Below, piece after piece: positions 30,782 through 41,505 of a DNA stretch of 44,953 bases (positions within the stretch are counted from its first letter, which is position 1; the number at the start of each line of letters is the position of its first letter). Source of the DNA: JAICWP01 sp035278025 (GTDB lineage Bacteria > Acidobacteriota > Terriglobia > Terriglobales > Acidobacteriaceae). Both the position numbers and the translations under genes were made by a program. The notes under the pieces were generated by a model. It searched no databases. It was not told where the DNA came from and worked only from the letters and a program-made list of their open reading frames with translations. The stretch covers positions 1-44,953 of the forward strand of contig DATEJK010000113.1 in the NCBI GenBank assembly GCA_035278025.1, given 5' to 3'.

Positions 30782-33700
30782 CTAGAAGTCTATCTTCATC
30801 CCCAGCTGCAACTCGCGGGGCGCCAAAGTCGCACCAGCCTGACCAAAATTGCTTAGGTCGATACGGTTGTGCGGCCCGGTAGTCCCGGAAGAGGTGCTGG
30901 CCAGGAGGAAGTTGGTGCGGTTGAACACGTTGAAGCCCTCGACACGGAACTGCAGGCCGACTCTCTCCGTGACCTTGAAGCCCTTGAAGAGAGACATGTC
31001 GGCAATCCACTGGTTCGGCCCTACAAACTGGTTACGCCGGAGAGTACCGACGCAAGCCAGACAGGGAGCGGAGAAGACCGTCGAGGTACGGCAGTCTCCG
31101 TCAGTGCACACAAAGGCGCTGCCGTAGCCGTTGGCCCACATATCGTGAGTCGCCGAGTTGAAGCCCGAAATGTTGGCGTCGGGACGGGCGTTTCTATCGG
31201 TTGAGCTGATGGAGCTCAGCATGTAGTCGCCGCCGGCGTTGATGCAGTTGCCGCTGTTGACATCAGCCGCAGTGCAAGGATCACCAGCACCATTCACCAA
31301 GTCAGCCGATGCGCGATTGTACGGCGACCAATGCGGCCCGGTCTGGAAGGACCAGATGCCGTTGTACGACCAGCCTCCAGCTATGGCACCCAGCACGCCG
31401 TGCAGGTGCTGCCCCGGCAACTGGATCACGTAGTTCGCCACCAGGCGGTGACGGATATCGAAGATGGAGTTGCCGTAGTCCAACTTCGGATGGATCCACT
31501 CCGTGGTGTAGCCATCCCCGGCGGCAGCTCCATTCGCGGTGGTGGCGCCGCTGTGCCAAGTCGAGCCGTAGTCGAGGCTGTGGCTCCAGGTGTAGCTCAC
31601 GTTGAATAACAGACCGTGGCTGGCCCGTTTCTTCAATGCCACCTGGAGAGCGTTGTAGTTGGAATTGACGTTATTCAACCAATTGCGCAGCGTGCCGTAG
31701 TTTTCGTTGATCTTGTGGCCAGGAAGGCCGCAAAGGGTCTGTCCGAGGTTATCCTGGACGCAAGAGCCAAGCGGCAGGCGCGCGCCGGGCATGCGGTTGA
31801 GGTTGTCGGCGCGGAACAGCTTGTGGCCGGCCGTGGCTACGTAATCCAACTCTAACGTCATCGTGGGTGCCAATTCATGCTGCAGGCCGAGATACCAGTT
31901 GTAGACGTAGGGATCGCGGATGTTGCGCGGCACGACGCCGGTCAGGTAGGCAGTGTCAGGATTACCCGGGTACCAGCCGCTGATGTTGCCGACCGCCTGG
32001 GAACCGATCCCCTGCCCGATGTTGGTGGCAGGTCCCAAAAAAGTGGGCGCCGCACCGCTGGGCGCGCACTGGCCCGCCGCAGTGGCGGTTAGCGATCCGG
32101 AGCAGGTCATTGGGCCGTAGATCACGTTGGAGGTGCCGCCGTCCAGGTTAAAGTCATCTCCCAAGTTAAAGGAGTAGAACGGGGGGTTCCAGCGCGAGTT
32201 GGACAGCGGGTTATACAGGGTGGACTCGTAGGAGACGCCGAATCCGCCGCGCAGGGCTGTTTTGCCATTGCCGAAAACGTCCCAGGCAAAGCCGAGGCGC
32301 GGGCCAAAGTTGTTGTGATCGCCAGAGCCAAGCGCACTGGCCTTGGCAAATCCACCCGGACCGCACTCGCCGGCCAGGACCGATTTGGAATCAAAGACGC
32401 TGGCACCGCCCGGACAACCGGCGGGGCTATTGGCGGATTGAAGCCCGGCAGCGTAGAGAGTCGCGCCCGGATTGGTGAGAACGTCCCCGCCGGTGAAGGT
32501 CGTACTCGGACCCAGAATGAACTGTGTGACCAGGTTATTCAGCTCGGTGTGGCGGGTATAGAGGTCGTAGCGCAACCCCAAGTTGAGCGTGAGCCGCCGG
32601 GTCGCCTTCCAGTCGTCCTGGACATAGGCGCCAAACTCCACGTTACGCCAGTGGCGAACGTTGGACGACAGTTGTGCCGCATTTGTCCCGGAAACGAACC
32701 CCGGATCCACGCCCGCGACCTCGAAGTAGGGAGCGTCGGCCGCGAAGTAGACGGGGTCGTGGAATGAGTACGACGGGCGCGCAACGTTGAACTCGCTATT
32801 CTCGAGGTTTCGCTTGAAATCCGCGCCGATCTTGATGTTGTGGTTGCCATGGTTTATGGACACCATGTCGCCATAGCTGTAGACGTGCTCCTTGAAGAAC
32901 TGCGGGTAGCCGTTGTAGGAGCCGAAGCCGGTGGTGCCGTCGTCGAAATAGACGGCGGGTACCCCGGGTAAGCCGGTGTGGATATTGTTTATGTTGCTGG
33001 TGTATCCGGCCCGAGCCTCGTTGAGGACGGCCGGGCTGAAGGTGTGTACCCAGCTGGCTTGCCCGTTCGGCTCAACGATGTCTTGCGGATTGGTGAAGCC
33101 GCGCGTGCAAGGCGCGCTGCAGGGACCAAACTGATCGCTCTGACGCAGCCAGTTGTACTGAATGAAGAAGCGGTTCCGATCGTTGGGCTGATAGTCGATT
33201 CTGCCCGAGGCTTCTTTCCCCTGGAACAGGTTGCCGATGGTCTGCGTCTGCTGGTGGAATAGGGCCACGCTGGGGCATTCATACGGAATTCCCGTCGTAG
33301 GCAGGGCGGCGTTCAGGGCGCCGATGCGCGCGTCCACATAGCCGATGCCGCTCAGAGACTCCGTGCTTACCGTTCCGTCGGTGGCGGTAATGATGGGCGC
33401 ACCGGCGGGACCCTGGGCGATAGTTGAACACCCGGCGCTGCTCTCAGGAACGGTGGGGGGGAAGCTATTGTACAACAGCTTGGCGACGGTATTGGAAAGA
33501 GCGGGCGTGGTAGTAACGATCTTACGGAACGCGTCCGTTTCGCTTATGGTGGTGATGGGCGGAGCGATGGTATTGAAGTGGTCCTGCTGGTAGGCGATAA
33601 AGAAGAACAACTTGTCCTTGATTATCGGCCCGCCAAACGTGCCGCCGAGCTGGTTGAAACGCAGCTTGGGCTTTGGTACGCCCGCCTGGTTGAGGAAGAA

Positions 33701-34489
33701 CTGATTGGCATCCAGCTTGTCGTTGCGCAGGAAGTCCCAACCACTGCCGTGAAAACTGTTGGTGCCGGTCTTGCTAACCAAGTTGGTGATGGAGCCAGCA
33801 CTGTTGCCGTACTGGGCGGAGTTGTTGAGCGTAAGCTCCTGGAACTCCTGCACCGTGTCCTGGATGGGAACGTTATTGACGCCACCGCTCAGACCCTTGT
33901 TGGAGACGCCGTTGAGGAGGAACCCGTTGAAATCCTCGCGCAGGCCATTGACCACGGTGCTGTGACCATTTTCAAAGTCGACGCCTTGCACGTTGACGGC
34001 GCCAGGCGCCATTTGGATGAGGTCATAGACGTTACGCCCGTTGAGCGGGAGATTGCCGATTTGCGTGGAGCTCACGGTAGAGGCCAGCTTGGAATCCTCG
34101 GTGTTGACCGCGGGCGCCGCTCCAGAAACCTCCACCGTCTGGCTCACCTGTCCGACCTCCAGGTGGAAGTCGGCGCGCTGAATGCTGCCAGCGTTCAGCG
34201 TCATATTGGTCAGTGTCGAGGTTTTAAAGCCTTTCGCTTGCGCTGAGAGGGAATAGAGCCCGGGAGGGACCTCCCGCACGGTGTAGGAGCCGGTCTGATT
34301 CGAACTGGTAGTCACGGTCAGGCCGGTACCCAGGTTCTTGACCGTTACTTTGGCATTGGGTATAGCCGCCCCAGATTGGTCCAAAACCGTGCCTGAAAAT
34401 TGACCGTTCTGTATCTGGGCGGGCAGGCTAAAGGTGAAGACAAATACAAAGGTAAACAGCGCTGTAGCGCGCAGCAAAAACCTGGACAT
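30782..34489 (-). CDS. Oar-like TonB-dependent receptor, 1235 residues
   Basis: An outer-membrane protein of the type greatly expanded in Acidobacteriota. Signal peptide at 1-24, then a carboxypeptidase-regulatory-like domain (about 30-115: FSGTVLDQSGAAIPNAKVTVKN ... GSYTVREVPPGLYSLSAQAKGF), a plug (TEDSKLASTVSSTQIGNLPLNGRNVYDLI), and a large barrel ending in LGMKIDF with a terminal Phe for BAM insertion. It probably imports large or polymeric substrates with TonB energy, or binds surface proteins as Oar does. No TonB box was identified. Promoter at 34583-34611 and GGGGGTG just before the ATG. The neighbouring sulfatase-like/TPR and CRTAC1/TPR genes suggest a shared substrate. Confidence 0.93.
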   Translation of the reverse strand: MSRFLLRATALFTFVFVFTFSLPAQIQNGQFSGTVLDQSGAAIPNAKVTVKNLGTGLTVTTSSNQTGSYTVREVPPGLYSLSAQAKGFKTSTLTNMTLNAGSIQRADFHLEVGQVSQTVEVSGAAPAVNTEDSKLASTVSSTQIGNLPLNGRNVYDLIQMAPGAVNVQGVDFENGHSTVVNGLREDFNGFLLNGVSNKGLSGGVNNVPIQDTVQEFQELTLNNSAQYGNSAGSITNLVSKTGTNSFHGSGWDFLRNDKLDANQFFLNQAGVPKPKLRFNQLGGTFGGPIIKDKLFFFIAYQQDHFNTIAPPITTISETDAFRKIVTTTPALSNTVAKLLYNSFPPTVPESSAGCSTIAQGPAGAPIITATDGTVSTESLSGIGYVDARIGALNAALPTTGIPYECPSVALFHQQTQTIGNLFQGKEASGRIDYQPNDRNRFFIQYNWLRQSDQFGPCSAPCTRGFTNPQDIVEPNGQASWVHTFSPAVLNEARAGYTSNINNIHTGLPGVPAVYFDDGTTGFGSYNGYPQFFKEHVYSYGDMVSINHGNHNIKIGADFKRNLENSEFNVARPSYSFHDPVYFAADAPYFEVAGVDPGFVSGTNAAQLSSNVRHWRNVEFGAYVQDDWKATRRLTLNLGLRYDLYTRHTELNNLVTQFILGPSTTFTGGDVLTNPGATLYAAGLQSANSPAGCPGGASVFDSKSVLAGECGPGGFAKASALGSGDHNNFGPRLGFAWDVFGNGKTALRGGFGVSYESTLYNPLSNSRWNPPFYSFNLGDDFNLDGGTSNVIYGPMTCSGSLTATAAGQCAPSGAAPTFLGPATNIGQGIGSQAVGNISGWYPGNPDTAYLTGVVPRNIRDPYVYNWYLGLQHELAPTMTLELDYVATAGHKLFRADNLNRMPGARLPLGSCVQDNLGQTLCGLPGHKINENYGTLRNWLNNVNSNYNALQVALKKRASHGLLFNVSYTWSHSLDYGSTWHSGATTANGAAAGDGYTTEWIHPKLDYGNSIFDIRHRLVANYVIQLPGQHLHGVLGAIAGGWSYNGIWSFQTGPHWSPYNRASADLVNGAGDPCTAADVNSGNCINAGGDYMLSSISSTDRNARPDANISGFNSATHDMWANGYGSAFVCTDGDCRTSTVFSAPCLACVGTLRRNQFVGPNQWIADMSLFKGFKVTERVGLQFRVEGFNVFNRTNFLLASTSSGTTGPHNRIDLSNFGQAGATLAPRELQLGMKIDF

Positions 34490-34582
34490 CTTTCACCCCC
34501 GAAAGGCGTTCAATGTGAGTAGAAGCCCACGCTCGCGATAACAAATGAAACACAACACCCCCACACCGCGAGTTGGTCGCGT

Positions 34583-34611
34583 ATTGTTGTAGATGAGCTA
34601 ACCTTTGTCAA
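34583..34611 (-). promoter_or_regulatory. Sigma-70-type promoter of the TonB receptor
   Basis: On the minus strand a perfect TTGACA -35 box (34606-34611) is followed after 17 bases by AACAAT (34583-34588) as -10. The leader to the ATG would be about 85 bases. No obvious operator is seen in the leader. Confidence 0.6.
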
Positions 34612-34754
34612 GTTCGTGGGCAGGAAAAAGCGGCGAGGCGGCAAAAACCACAGGGGTTAAGGCCTGAAAAGGCGCGACAAATCAGGGGAACTCGGACTTA
34701 TCGCAAACGACCTTTCGCTATGTGTTCGCGGCCGGGCTCGCTGAGTAGCCGGGT

Positions 34755-36556
<1,802 letters not shown>

Positions 36557-36557
<1 letters not shown>

Positions 36558-37594
36558 CAGTGAACGCCGGAGGCCATTCCTCCGCTTTGCGGCTGCTGCT
36601 TGCGCAGCTGCTCGAAGAGTTGCATTTCGGAGTCAGCGCCCGCGCTGTCGCCGTTGAGACGCAGGGCACGGGCCAGCTGGTAATGAGGGCTGGGATCGCT
36701 CGGATTGAGGGTGATGGAGCGCCGCAGAGCCTGCATGGCGGCAGGGGTCTGTTTCAAAGCAAGCATCGCCTTACCCAGGTCATAGAAAGCGTCGGCGCGG
36801 CTGCCGTCCTGCTCCGTGGCCCGGCGCAGGTTTTCCGCCGCGGCTTGTGCCTCACCGGTCTGCAGCAGCACATGCCCCAACTGGTAGTAAACCTCGGCGT
36901 TGGCGTCGCCGCGCGCCACTTCCTTTTTATATTCCGCGATCGCCTGCTGGTCTTTGCCCAGGCTGGCATAGGCATAGCCCAGGTGATAATGGCCCAGCGG
37001 AACATCCGGCTGGAGCTGCAGTGCAGTCTTGAACTCTTCGATGGCCGGCAGCGAGCGGTTGCTGTTCTGGTAGGCGCGCCCCAGCAGCAAGTGCGCCAGC
37101 GGGCGACCGGGTTTCAGGCGCAAGGCCTTCCGCAGCTGCTCGGCGGCCAGCGGATACTTCTGATCCTGCAGATGCACCAGCGCCGTGTCGTAATGAATAT
37201 CGTAGTCCTCCGGGCGCAGCTTCTCGGCTTGGGCCAACTGCTGCAAGGCCTCGGCATTTTTGCCGCTTTGAAAGTAAGCAATCCCTAGCCAGTGGTGGAA
37301 GTCGGCGTTCTGTGGCCAGCGCGCCACCGCCTGTTGTCCCAAAGAAATGGCCTGATCCAGTTGCCTGGCCTGTAAGAAACCAAGCATTTGCTCACCGGTT
37401 TGCTTCTGCGATTGCAGGGCGCCGCCGGCCGGAGGCGGTTGCTTGCGAAGAGTGGTGGCCGACAGCGCTGCCGAGGCCGATGTGAGAACGAGAACAACTA
37501 AACCAAACCGGAGGAATGTTGCGGCCGGAAGAAGCTGTCGCCGGGCAGGCGCCAGGCACCGAACCACGGACACGTCCAAATCCAAGATATGCAT
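36557..37594 (-). CDS. TPR protein coupled to the CRTAC1 gene
   Basis: From ATG 37594 it has 345 residues with a hydrophobic signal or anchor segment at about 20-45 (FLRFGLVVLVLTSASAAL). The rest is about seven or eight TPR units of 34 residues (for example LDQAISLGQQAVARWPQNADF, KNAEALQQLAQAEKLRPEDY, KYPLAAEQLRKALRLKPGR, RSLPAIEEFKTALQLQPDV). It has no catalytic motif. The CRTAC1 gene starts inside its stop codon. It could hold the CRTAC1 product or another envelope component. The frame to 37663 adds residues before the hydrophobic segment and is rejected. Confidence 0.82.
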
Positions 37595-37725
37595 GGAAGC
37601 GCAGCTGAAATGGTAACTATTTTCAACGCTGCAGCGCAAACGCAGCGGGCGGCCTGATGCCACCCGCCCTTACGCCGCGCCAGGAATTTCAAAAGATGTT
37701 TGTGGGCCGGGACCGGCCCGATGGA

Positions 37726-37755
37726 AAGAAAAAAGGCCCGGCCGGAGCCAGGCCT
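37726..37755 (-). terminator. Rho-independent terminator of the OMP gene
   Basis: On the plus strand AGGCCCGGC (37734-37742) and GCCAGGCCT (37747-37755) pair over 9 positions with one G-T wobble around a 4-base loop. On the minus strand they are followed by a T-run. The hairpin is 20 bases past the OMP stop codon. A further GC-rich palindrome, GGGCCGG and CCGGCCC, lies at 37704-37719. Confidence 0.8.
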
Positions 37756-37775
37756 GGACAGACCGAGAATACAAG

Positions 37776-38372
37776 TTAGAACTTCGACCCTCCCCAACCG
37801 GAGCCAAAGCGGAAGCTGAGGCCGGCGGAGATGCGAAGGTTGTTCTGGGTCGCCGAGGCATGACGGGTCATGAGGTAGTCGCCGCCAGTAATCACGCCCA
37901 GATGCTTGCTCAGGCCGAGTTCCACGCCGCCGCCCAGAGCCGACGCGAACGCGTTGTCGCTGACGCTGGTGGAAATCCCCAGCGCCGAGGCGGAAACGCT
38001 TTCGTGGTCAAACCCGAACAGGCCATGCACGAACGGGTTGGTGCGGCCATGACCGAACTGAACGCGGGGACCGAACACGTAAGTGTAGTGCTTGTCCGAC
38101 GCGGACGCGGAAACCGTGGTCGTTCCAACCGTAAAGGAAGCGCTCTGTGTGTTGCTGGCGCCTGCGATGTTGCCTTCCAGGCCGAGCCAGTTGTTCATGA
38201 AGAATGTGCCGCCGGTATTCCAGCCATTAGACCCCAGCCGGCTGCCGACACCTTCATCCAAGCTGGTGTAGGTGTAACCACCTGTCAGCTCCGCCTTGGG
38301 CATCAACTGCGCCCAAGCGCTGGAAGCGCATACCGCCAGCGCGATTACCAGAATGCTTTTGAACTTAAACAT
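37776..38372 (-). CDS. Small outer-membrane beta-barrel protein (OmpA/OMP_b-brl type)
   Basis: From ATG 38372 the protein has 198 residues, a signal peptide (FKFKSILVIALAVCASSAWAQ) and then alternating strands (ELTGGYTYTSLDEG, HYTYVFGPRVQFG, VHGLFGFDHESVS, LGVITGGDYLMTR) ending in WGGSKF, an eight-stranded barrel pattern with terminal Phe. AGGAG lies 12 bases upstream of the ATG, which fixes the start; the longer frame to 38555 is rejected. It has its own terminator. Its role beyond an outer-membrane barrel cannot be read. Confidence 0.85.
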   Translation of the reverse strand: MFKFKSILVIALAVCASSAWAQLMPKAELTGGYTYTSLDEGVGSRLGSNGWNTGGTFFMNNWLGLEGNIAGASNTQSASFTVGTTTVSASASDKHYTYVFGPRVQFGHGRTNPFVHGLFGFDHESVSASALGISTSVSDNAFASALGGGVELGLSKHLGVITGGDYLMTRHASATQNNLRISAGLSFRFGSGWGGSKF

Positions 38373-38483
38373 TTTGTGTTGTTCTCCTGACAAAAAAATT
38401 TTTCTCCCCCCGGTCTTGCAATGGGGAGTAGTTTCGCGTGAGCAGGAGAAGTTGGCCAGATTACCCCCGTCATAGACCGACAA

Positions 38484-38517
38484 GGACGTGCACCTACACG
38501 GTTGGGCATGTACGTCC
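38484..38517. repeat. Imperfect inverted repeat upstream of the OMP gene
   Basis: GGACGTGCA (38484-38492) and TGTACGTCC (38509-38517) pair over 9 positions with one G-T wobble across a 16-base loop, 112 bases upstream of the OMP start. It may be an operator or part of a structured leader. I recognise no riboswitch family. Confidence 0.35.
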
Positions 38518-38669
38518 GGCCTTGGGACGGTTCCCACTGCTTTTCCCGGAAGCACTGGTGGCTGGCAAATTGTGCAGGTAAGGCGCTGATAATAAGTGAG
38601 ATGGCTAGGATTTATTCCACGTCAAGAGCGGCCACTTTACCTTAATAACCAGGGCCCACGACGGCTTTG

Positions 38670-40604
38670 TCACTCAGGCGGGGTAGCGGAGGAAGAGGAA
38701 GCCGCTGGCGGCCCGCTGGTTCGTTTCAGTTCTGCGGCCCGCTTGGCGGCCTCGGCTGCCAGTTGCTTTTTGCCCTGGGCTGCATAAGCCTGCCGCAGCA
38801 GGTCAAAAGCCTCGGAGCTGGGGTGCTGCTGGGTGACAGTTTTGAGCTGGGTGGCGGCTTCGGCGTACTTTTTTTCGGCCAGCAGGACACGCCCCAGTTC
38901 GACCTGAGCTTCAGGGTTATTGGGATCCACCAGCAGGGCGGCCTCCAACTGATCCTCGGCAGAGGTGGGCTTGCCCAGCCGCAGGTAAGTCCTGGCCAGC
39001 AGGATGCGCGCCGGCAGTTGTTCCGGCAGCAGGCGCAAGCTGGCTTCTAAGGCTTGGCTGGCGGCGGCGAAATCGCCGAGGGCGAAGAGCGCCTGCCCCT
39101 GGTAGAAGGCGCTGGTTGAGTCATTCGGCCGCAACTGGCGGGCTTTACCCAAATCGGCGGCCGCCTGGCGATAGTCGTGAGCTTTTAGCTCCAGTTCGCC
39201 CAACTGGGAAAAGGCCAGGGCCGAGCTGTTGTCCTTCTCCAGCACCTTCTTCAGCAAGGCTCGGGCCTGATCAGTGTGGCCGCGATCGCTCTCCAATAAC
39301 GCCTGATGCAGCAGGTTTTCCTCTTCTATCCTGTCCTTGGGATCGGGGAGTTGCGCCTGGGCGGCGGTCAGCTTGCCCCCATTCTTCTCCGCCTGATGCT
39401 GGGAAAGCAGGGCTTGCAGTTTCGGCTGCGTGGGCGGCGCGGAAGAATAGAGGTTGTGCAACTCGCGCGGGTCGGCGCCCAGATCGTAGTACTCCGGCCG
39501 CGGCGCCTGGATCAGCTTGGAACCTTGGGCGCGCACACATCGCAGCGGCGCCCAGCCAAAGTGCAGAGGATAATCGGTTTCGCCGAAGAGCGGGCGCTCG
39601 CCGGCCTGCCCCGCTCCAGCGAGCAGCGGCTGCAGCGAGGCTCCGTCCAGGTGCTCGCTGGGCGAAATGCCTAGCAGCCCTAACACGGTAGGGAGAATGT
39701 CAATGGTCCTGACCTGGGGGCTGACCACCTTGCCGCTGTCACGCATTTGCGGCAACTTGATGATGAGGGGGACGTGCAGCGTGGCGTCATAAAGGAAGAT
39801 GCCGTGCGTCTGCTCCTGGTGCTCGCCCAGACCTTCGCCGTGATCGCCCACCAGCACGATGAGAGAGTTGTCGTACCAGCCCCGGCGGCGGAGATAGGCC
39901 AGCAAGTCGCCCAGGGCATGGTCGGCGTAGGCAATCTCGCCGTCATAAAGATGGTTGCGGTAGATCTCAGAATAGGGCGGAGGCGGCTCGTAGGGGTCAT
40001 GGGGATCGTACAGATGAACCCAGGTGAAAACGGGACCCGCCGGCAGCTGCGTCAGCGATTGCTGGGAGTGGGGCCGATCCAGCCACTTCTCCGCGTGCCG
40101 CACCACTTCCATGCCGCGGCGCTCCTCCACGTCCCAGTGCCCTTTGCCGGTGTGGGGCGGGAAATTATCGTAGTAGTCGAAGCCTTGGTCGAAGCCGGGC
40201 GCCAAGACCTTGGAATCGAGCACCACAGCGCCGACGAAGGCTGCGGTCTCATAACCTTTCCGCTGCAGCATCGTAGCCCAAGTGATGTGGTTGCCGGAAA
40301 GCGCCACCCCGAAGTCGGTGACTCCGTGCGAACTGGGGTACAAGCCGGTCAAGATGCTGGCGTGGGAACTGTTGGTGACGGGGACGGGAGTAAAGGCGTT
40401 TGCGAAACGCACGCCATCTTTGGCCAGGCCGTCAATAGCCGGAGTTTTAATCCCAGAATAGCCGTAGCAGCCGAGATGATCGGCGCGCAGGGTATCAATC
40501 GTAACCAGAAAGACGTTGGGAGGAGGATTGCCGGCTGGATTCTCGGCTGCCCAAAGATGCAAGCTGAGCAGAAACAATGTGAGGCAAATTGCCGTTTTCA
40601 TCAA
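38670..40604 (-). CDS. Secreted sulfatase-like / TPR fusion 3
   Basis: A 644-residue paralogue of the two fusions at 25587-29653. Signal peptide at 1-20. Metal Asp37 (VTIDTLRADHLGCYG), T77-N-S-S-H at the nucleophile position, and GDHGEGLGEHQEQTHGIFLYD are visible; the second Gly-His of the other two reads H-Q here. The linker lacks the LxxLGY block of paralogues 1 and 2 but keeps DPKDRI, followed by about six TPRs. It reads opposite to the other two, 9 kb away, and the TonB, CRTAC1/TPR and OMP genes lie between. The C-terminus ends in a Ser/Ala-rich tail (PPAASSSSATPPE). Confidence 0.88.
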   Translation of the reverse strand: MMKTAICLTLFLLSLHLWAAENPAGNPPPNVFLVTIDTLRADHLGCYGYSGIKTPAIDGLAKDGVRFANAFTPVPVTNSSHASILTGLYPSSHGVTDFGVALSGNHITWATMLQRKGYETAAFVGAVVLDSKVLAPGFDQGFDYYDNFPPHTGKGHWDVEERRGMEVVRHAEKWLDRPHSQQSLTQLPAGPVFTWVHLYDPHDPYEPPPPYSEIYRNHLYDGEIAYADHALGDLLAYLRRRGWYDNSLIVLVGDHGEGLGEHQEQTHGIFLYDATLHVPLIIKLPQMRDSGKVVSPQVRTIDILPTVLGLLGISPSEHLDGASLQPLLAGAGQAGERPLFGETDYPLHFGWAPLRCVRAQGSKLIQAPRPEYYDLGADPRELHNLYSSAPPTQPKLQALLSQHQAEKNGGKLTAAQAQLPDPKDRIEEENLLHQALLESDRGHTDQARALLKKVLEKDNSSALAFSQLGELELKAHDYRQAAADLGKARQLRPNDSTSAFYQGQALFALGDFAAASQALEASLRLLPEQLPARILLARTYLRLGKPTSAEDQLEAALLVDPNNPEAQVELGRVLLAEKKYAEAATQLKTVTQQHPSSEAFDLLRQAYAAQGKKQLAAEAAKRAAELKRTSGPPAASSSSATPPE

Positions 40605-40690
40605 AACAGGACCCCGGGGGTTTGGGTGCGAGCTATGTGTCGGGAAATCACATTATTTTAGCTCACAGGCCCGCTTCGGCTCCTGGACCA

Positions 40691-40744
40691 GGGCTAAAGC
40701 CCGAATTCTGACAGAGATGTTATTCCCCGGACTGAAGTCCGGGG
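40691..40744. repeat. Paired palindromic REP-like element
   Basis: GGGCTAAAGCCC (40691-40702: 5-base arms, AA centre) is followed 22 bases later by CCCCGGACT (40725-40733) and AGTCCGGGG (40736-40744), perfect 9-base arms around GA. Both have the form (arm)-GGxCTxAAGxCC-like and the flank GGGGCTTCC. I recall such 'ggctgaagcc / ggactgaagtcc' elements as dispersed intergenic repeats in Acidobacteria and other phyla. It lies between the sigma factor stop and the third fusion gene, and could act as a terminator. Confidence 0.6.
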
Positions 40745-40820
40745 CTTCCACACAAAGAGAAAAACAATGAGGTCATGAACGAGGAAGCTTAAATGTTTCT
40801 TCGGCAGGCCGGGACAAGGC

Positions 40821-41501
40821 TCAGCGCACGGCGGCCAGAGCGAGCCGCAGTTTGTGGGTAGCGCGAAAGAGGGTATTCTTCACCGTTCCCTCGCTGGTGT
40901 TGAGCATGCCGGCCACGGTGCGCAGCCTGAGGTTCTGAAAGTGTTTCAACTCAAAGACTATGCGCTCCCGTGGTGAGAGCTCCTGCAGGGCACGGGCAAT
41001 CTGCTTTTGCAACTCCCGCATGCGCAAGCTGCGTTCGGGATCACTGCCCGGATGGCTATCGGGGACATACTGCACCAGCTCAGTTTCTTCGCCATCCGGA
41101 GAAACCACCACGCTGGCGTGCCGCTGCTGCTTCTGGCGCTTGCGCAGGTAGTCCAGGCAGACGTTGGTGGTGATGCGGTGAATCCAGGTATAAAAGGAGC
41201 ACTCGAAACGAAAGCCGGGCAGACTCTGGTAGGCCCGCAGGAACGAGTCCTGATAAATATCCTGAGCATCGCTCTGCGAACCGGTAATGCGCAGGGCCAG
41301 GCGAAGCACCGGCTGGTCGTAGTTGCGCACCAGTTCCTCAAAAGCTGCGGAATTTCCCCGCTGCGCCTCCCGTACCAGCATGATGTGGTCCGTGCCGGGA
41401 GGGCCGCCGGCAGGTTCCGGCTGGGCGGGCTGAGTCAAGGCCGCGTGCTGGCTTCTGCAGGCCAACAAGGCGCGCTCCGAATTGCCATTTGGGACCAGCA
41501 T
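40821..41501 (-). CDS. ECF-type RNA polymerase sigma factor
   Basis: A 226-residue sigma-70-family factor with region 2 (FEELVRNYDQPVLRLALRIT ... DAQDIYQDSFLRAYQSLPGF ... FYTWIHRITTNVCLDYLRKR) and region 4 (LQELSPRERIVFELKHFQNL ... GTVKNTLFRATHKLRLAL). Regions 1.1, 1.2 and 3 are absent, as in ECF factors. The N-terminus has a 40-residue low-complexity Pro/Gln/Gly extension. It starts 4 bases after the phosphatase stop and is last in the signalling operon. No anti-sigma factor gene follows. Confidence 0.93.
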   Translation of the reverse strand: MLVPNGNSERALLACRSQHAALTQPAQPEPAGGPPGTDHIMLVREAQRGNSAAFEELVRNYDQPVLRLALRITGSQSDAQDIYQDSFLRAYQSLPGFRFECSFYTWIHRITTNVCLDYLRKRQKQQRHASVVVSPDGEETELVQYVPDSHPGSDPERSLRMRELQKQIARALQELSPRERIVFELKHFQNLRLRTVAGMLNTSEGTVKNTLFRATHKLRLALAAVR

Positions 41502-41505
41502 ATCT

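Noticed and set aside
34733..34754. Hairpin after the CRTAC1 gene
   Set aside because: The CCGG/CCGG pairing is short and interrupted, without a T-run on the minus strand.
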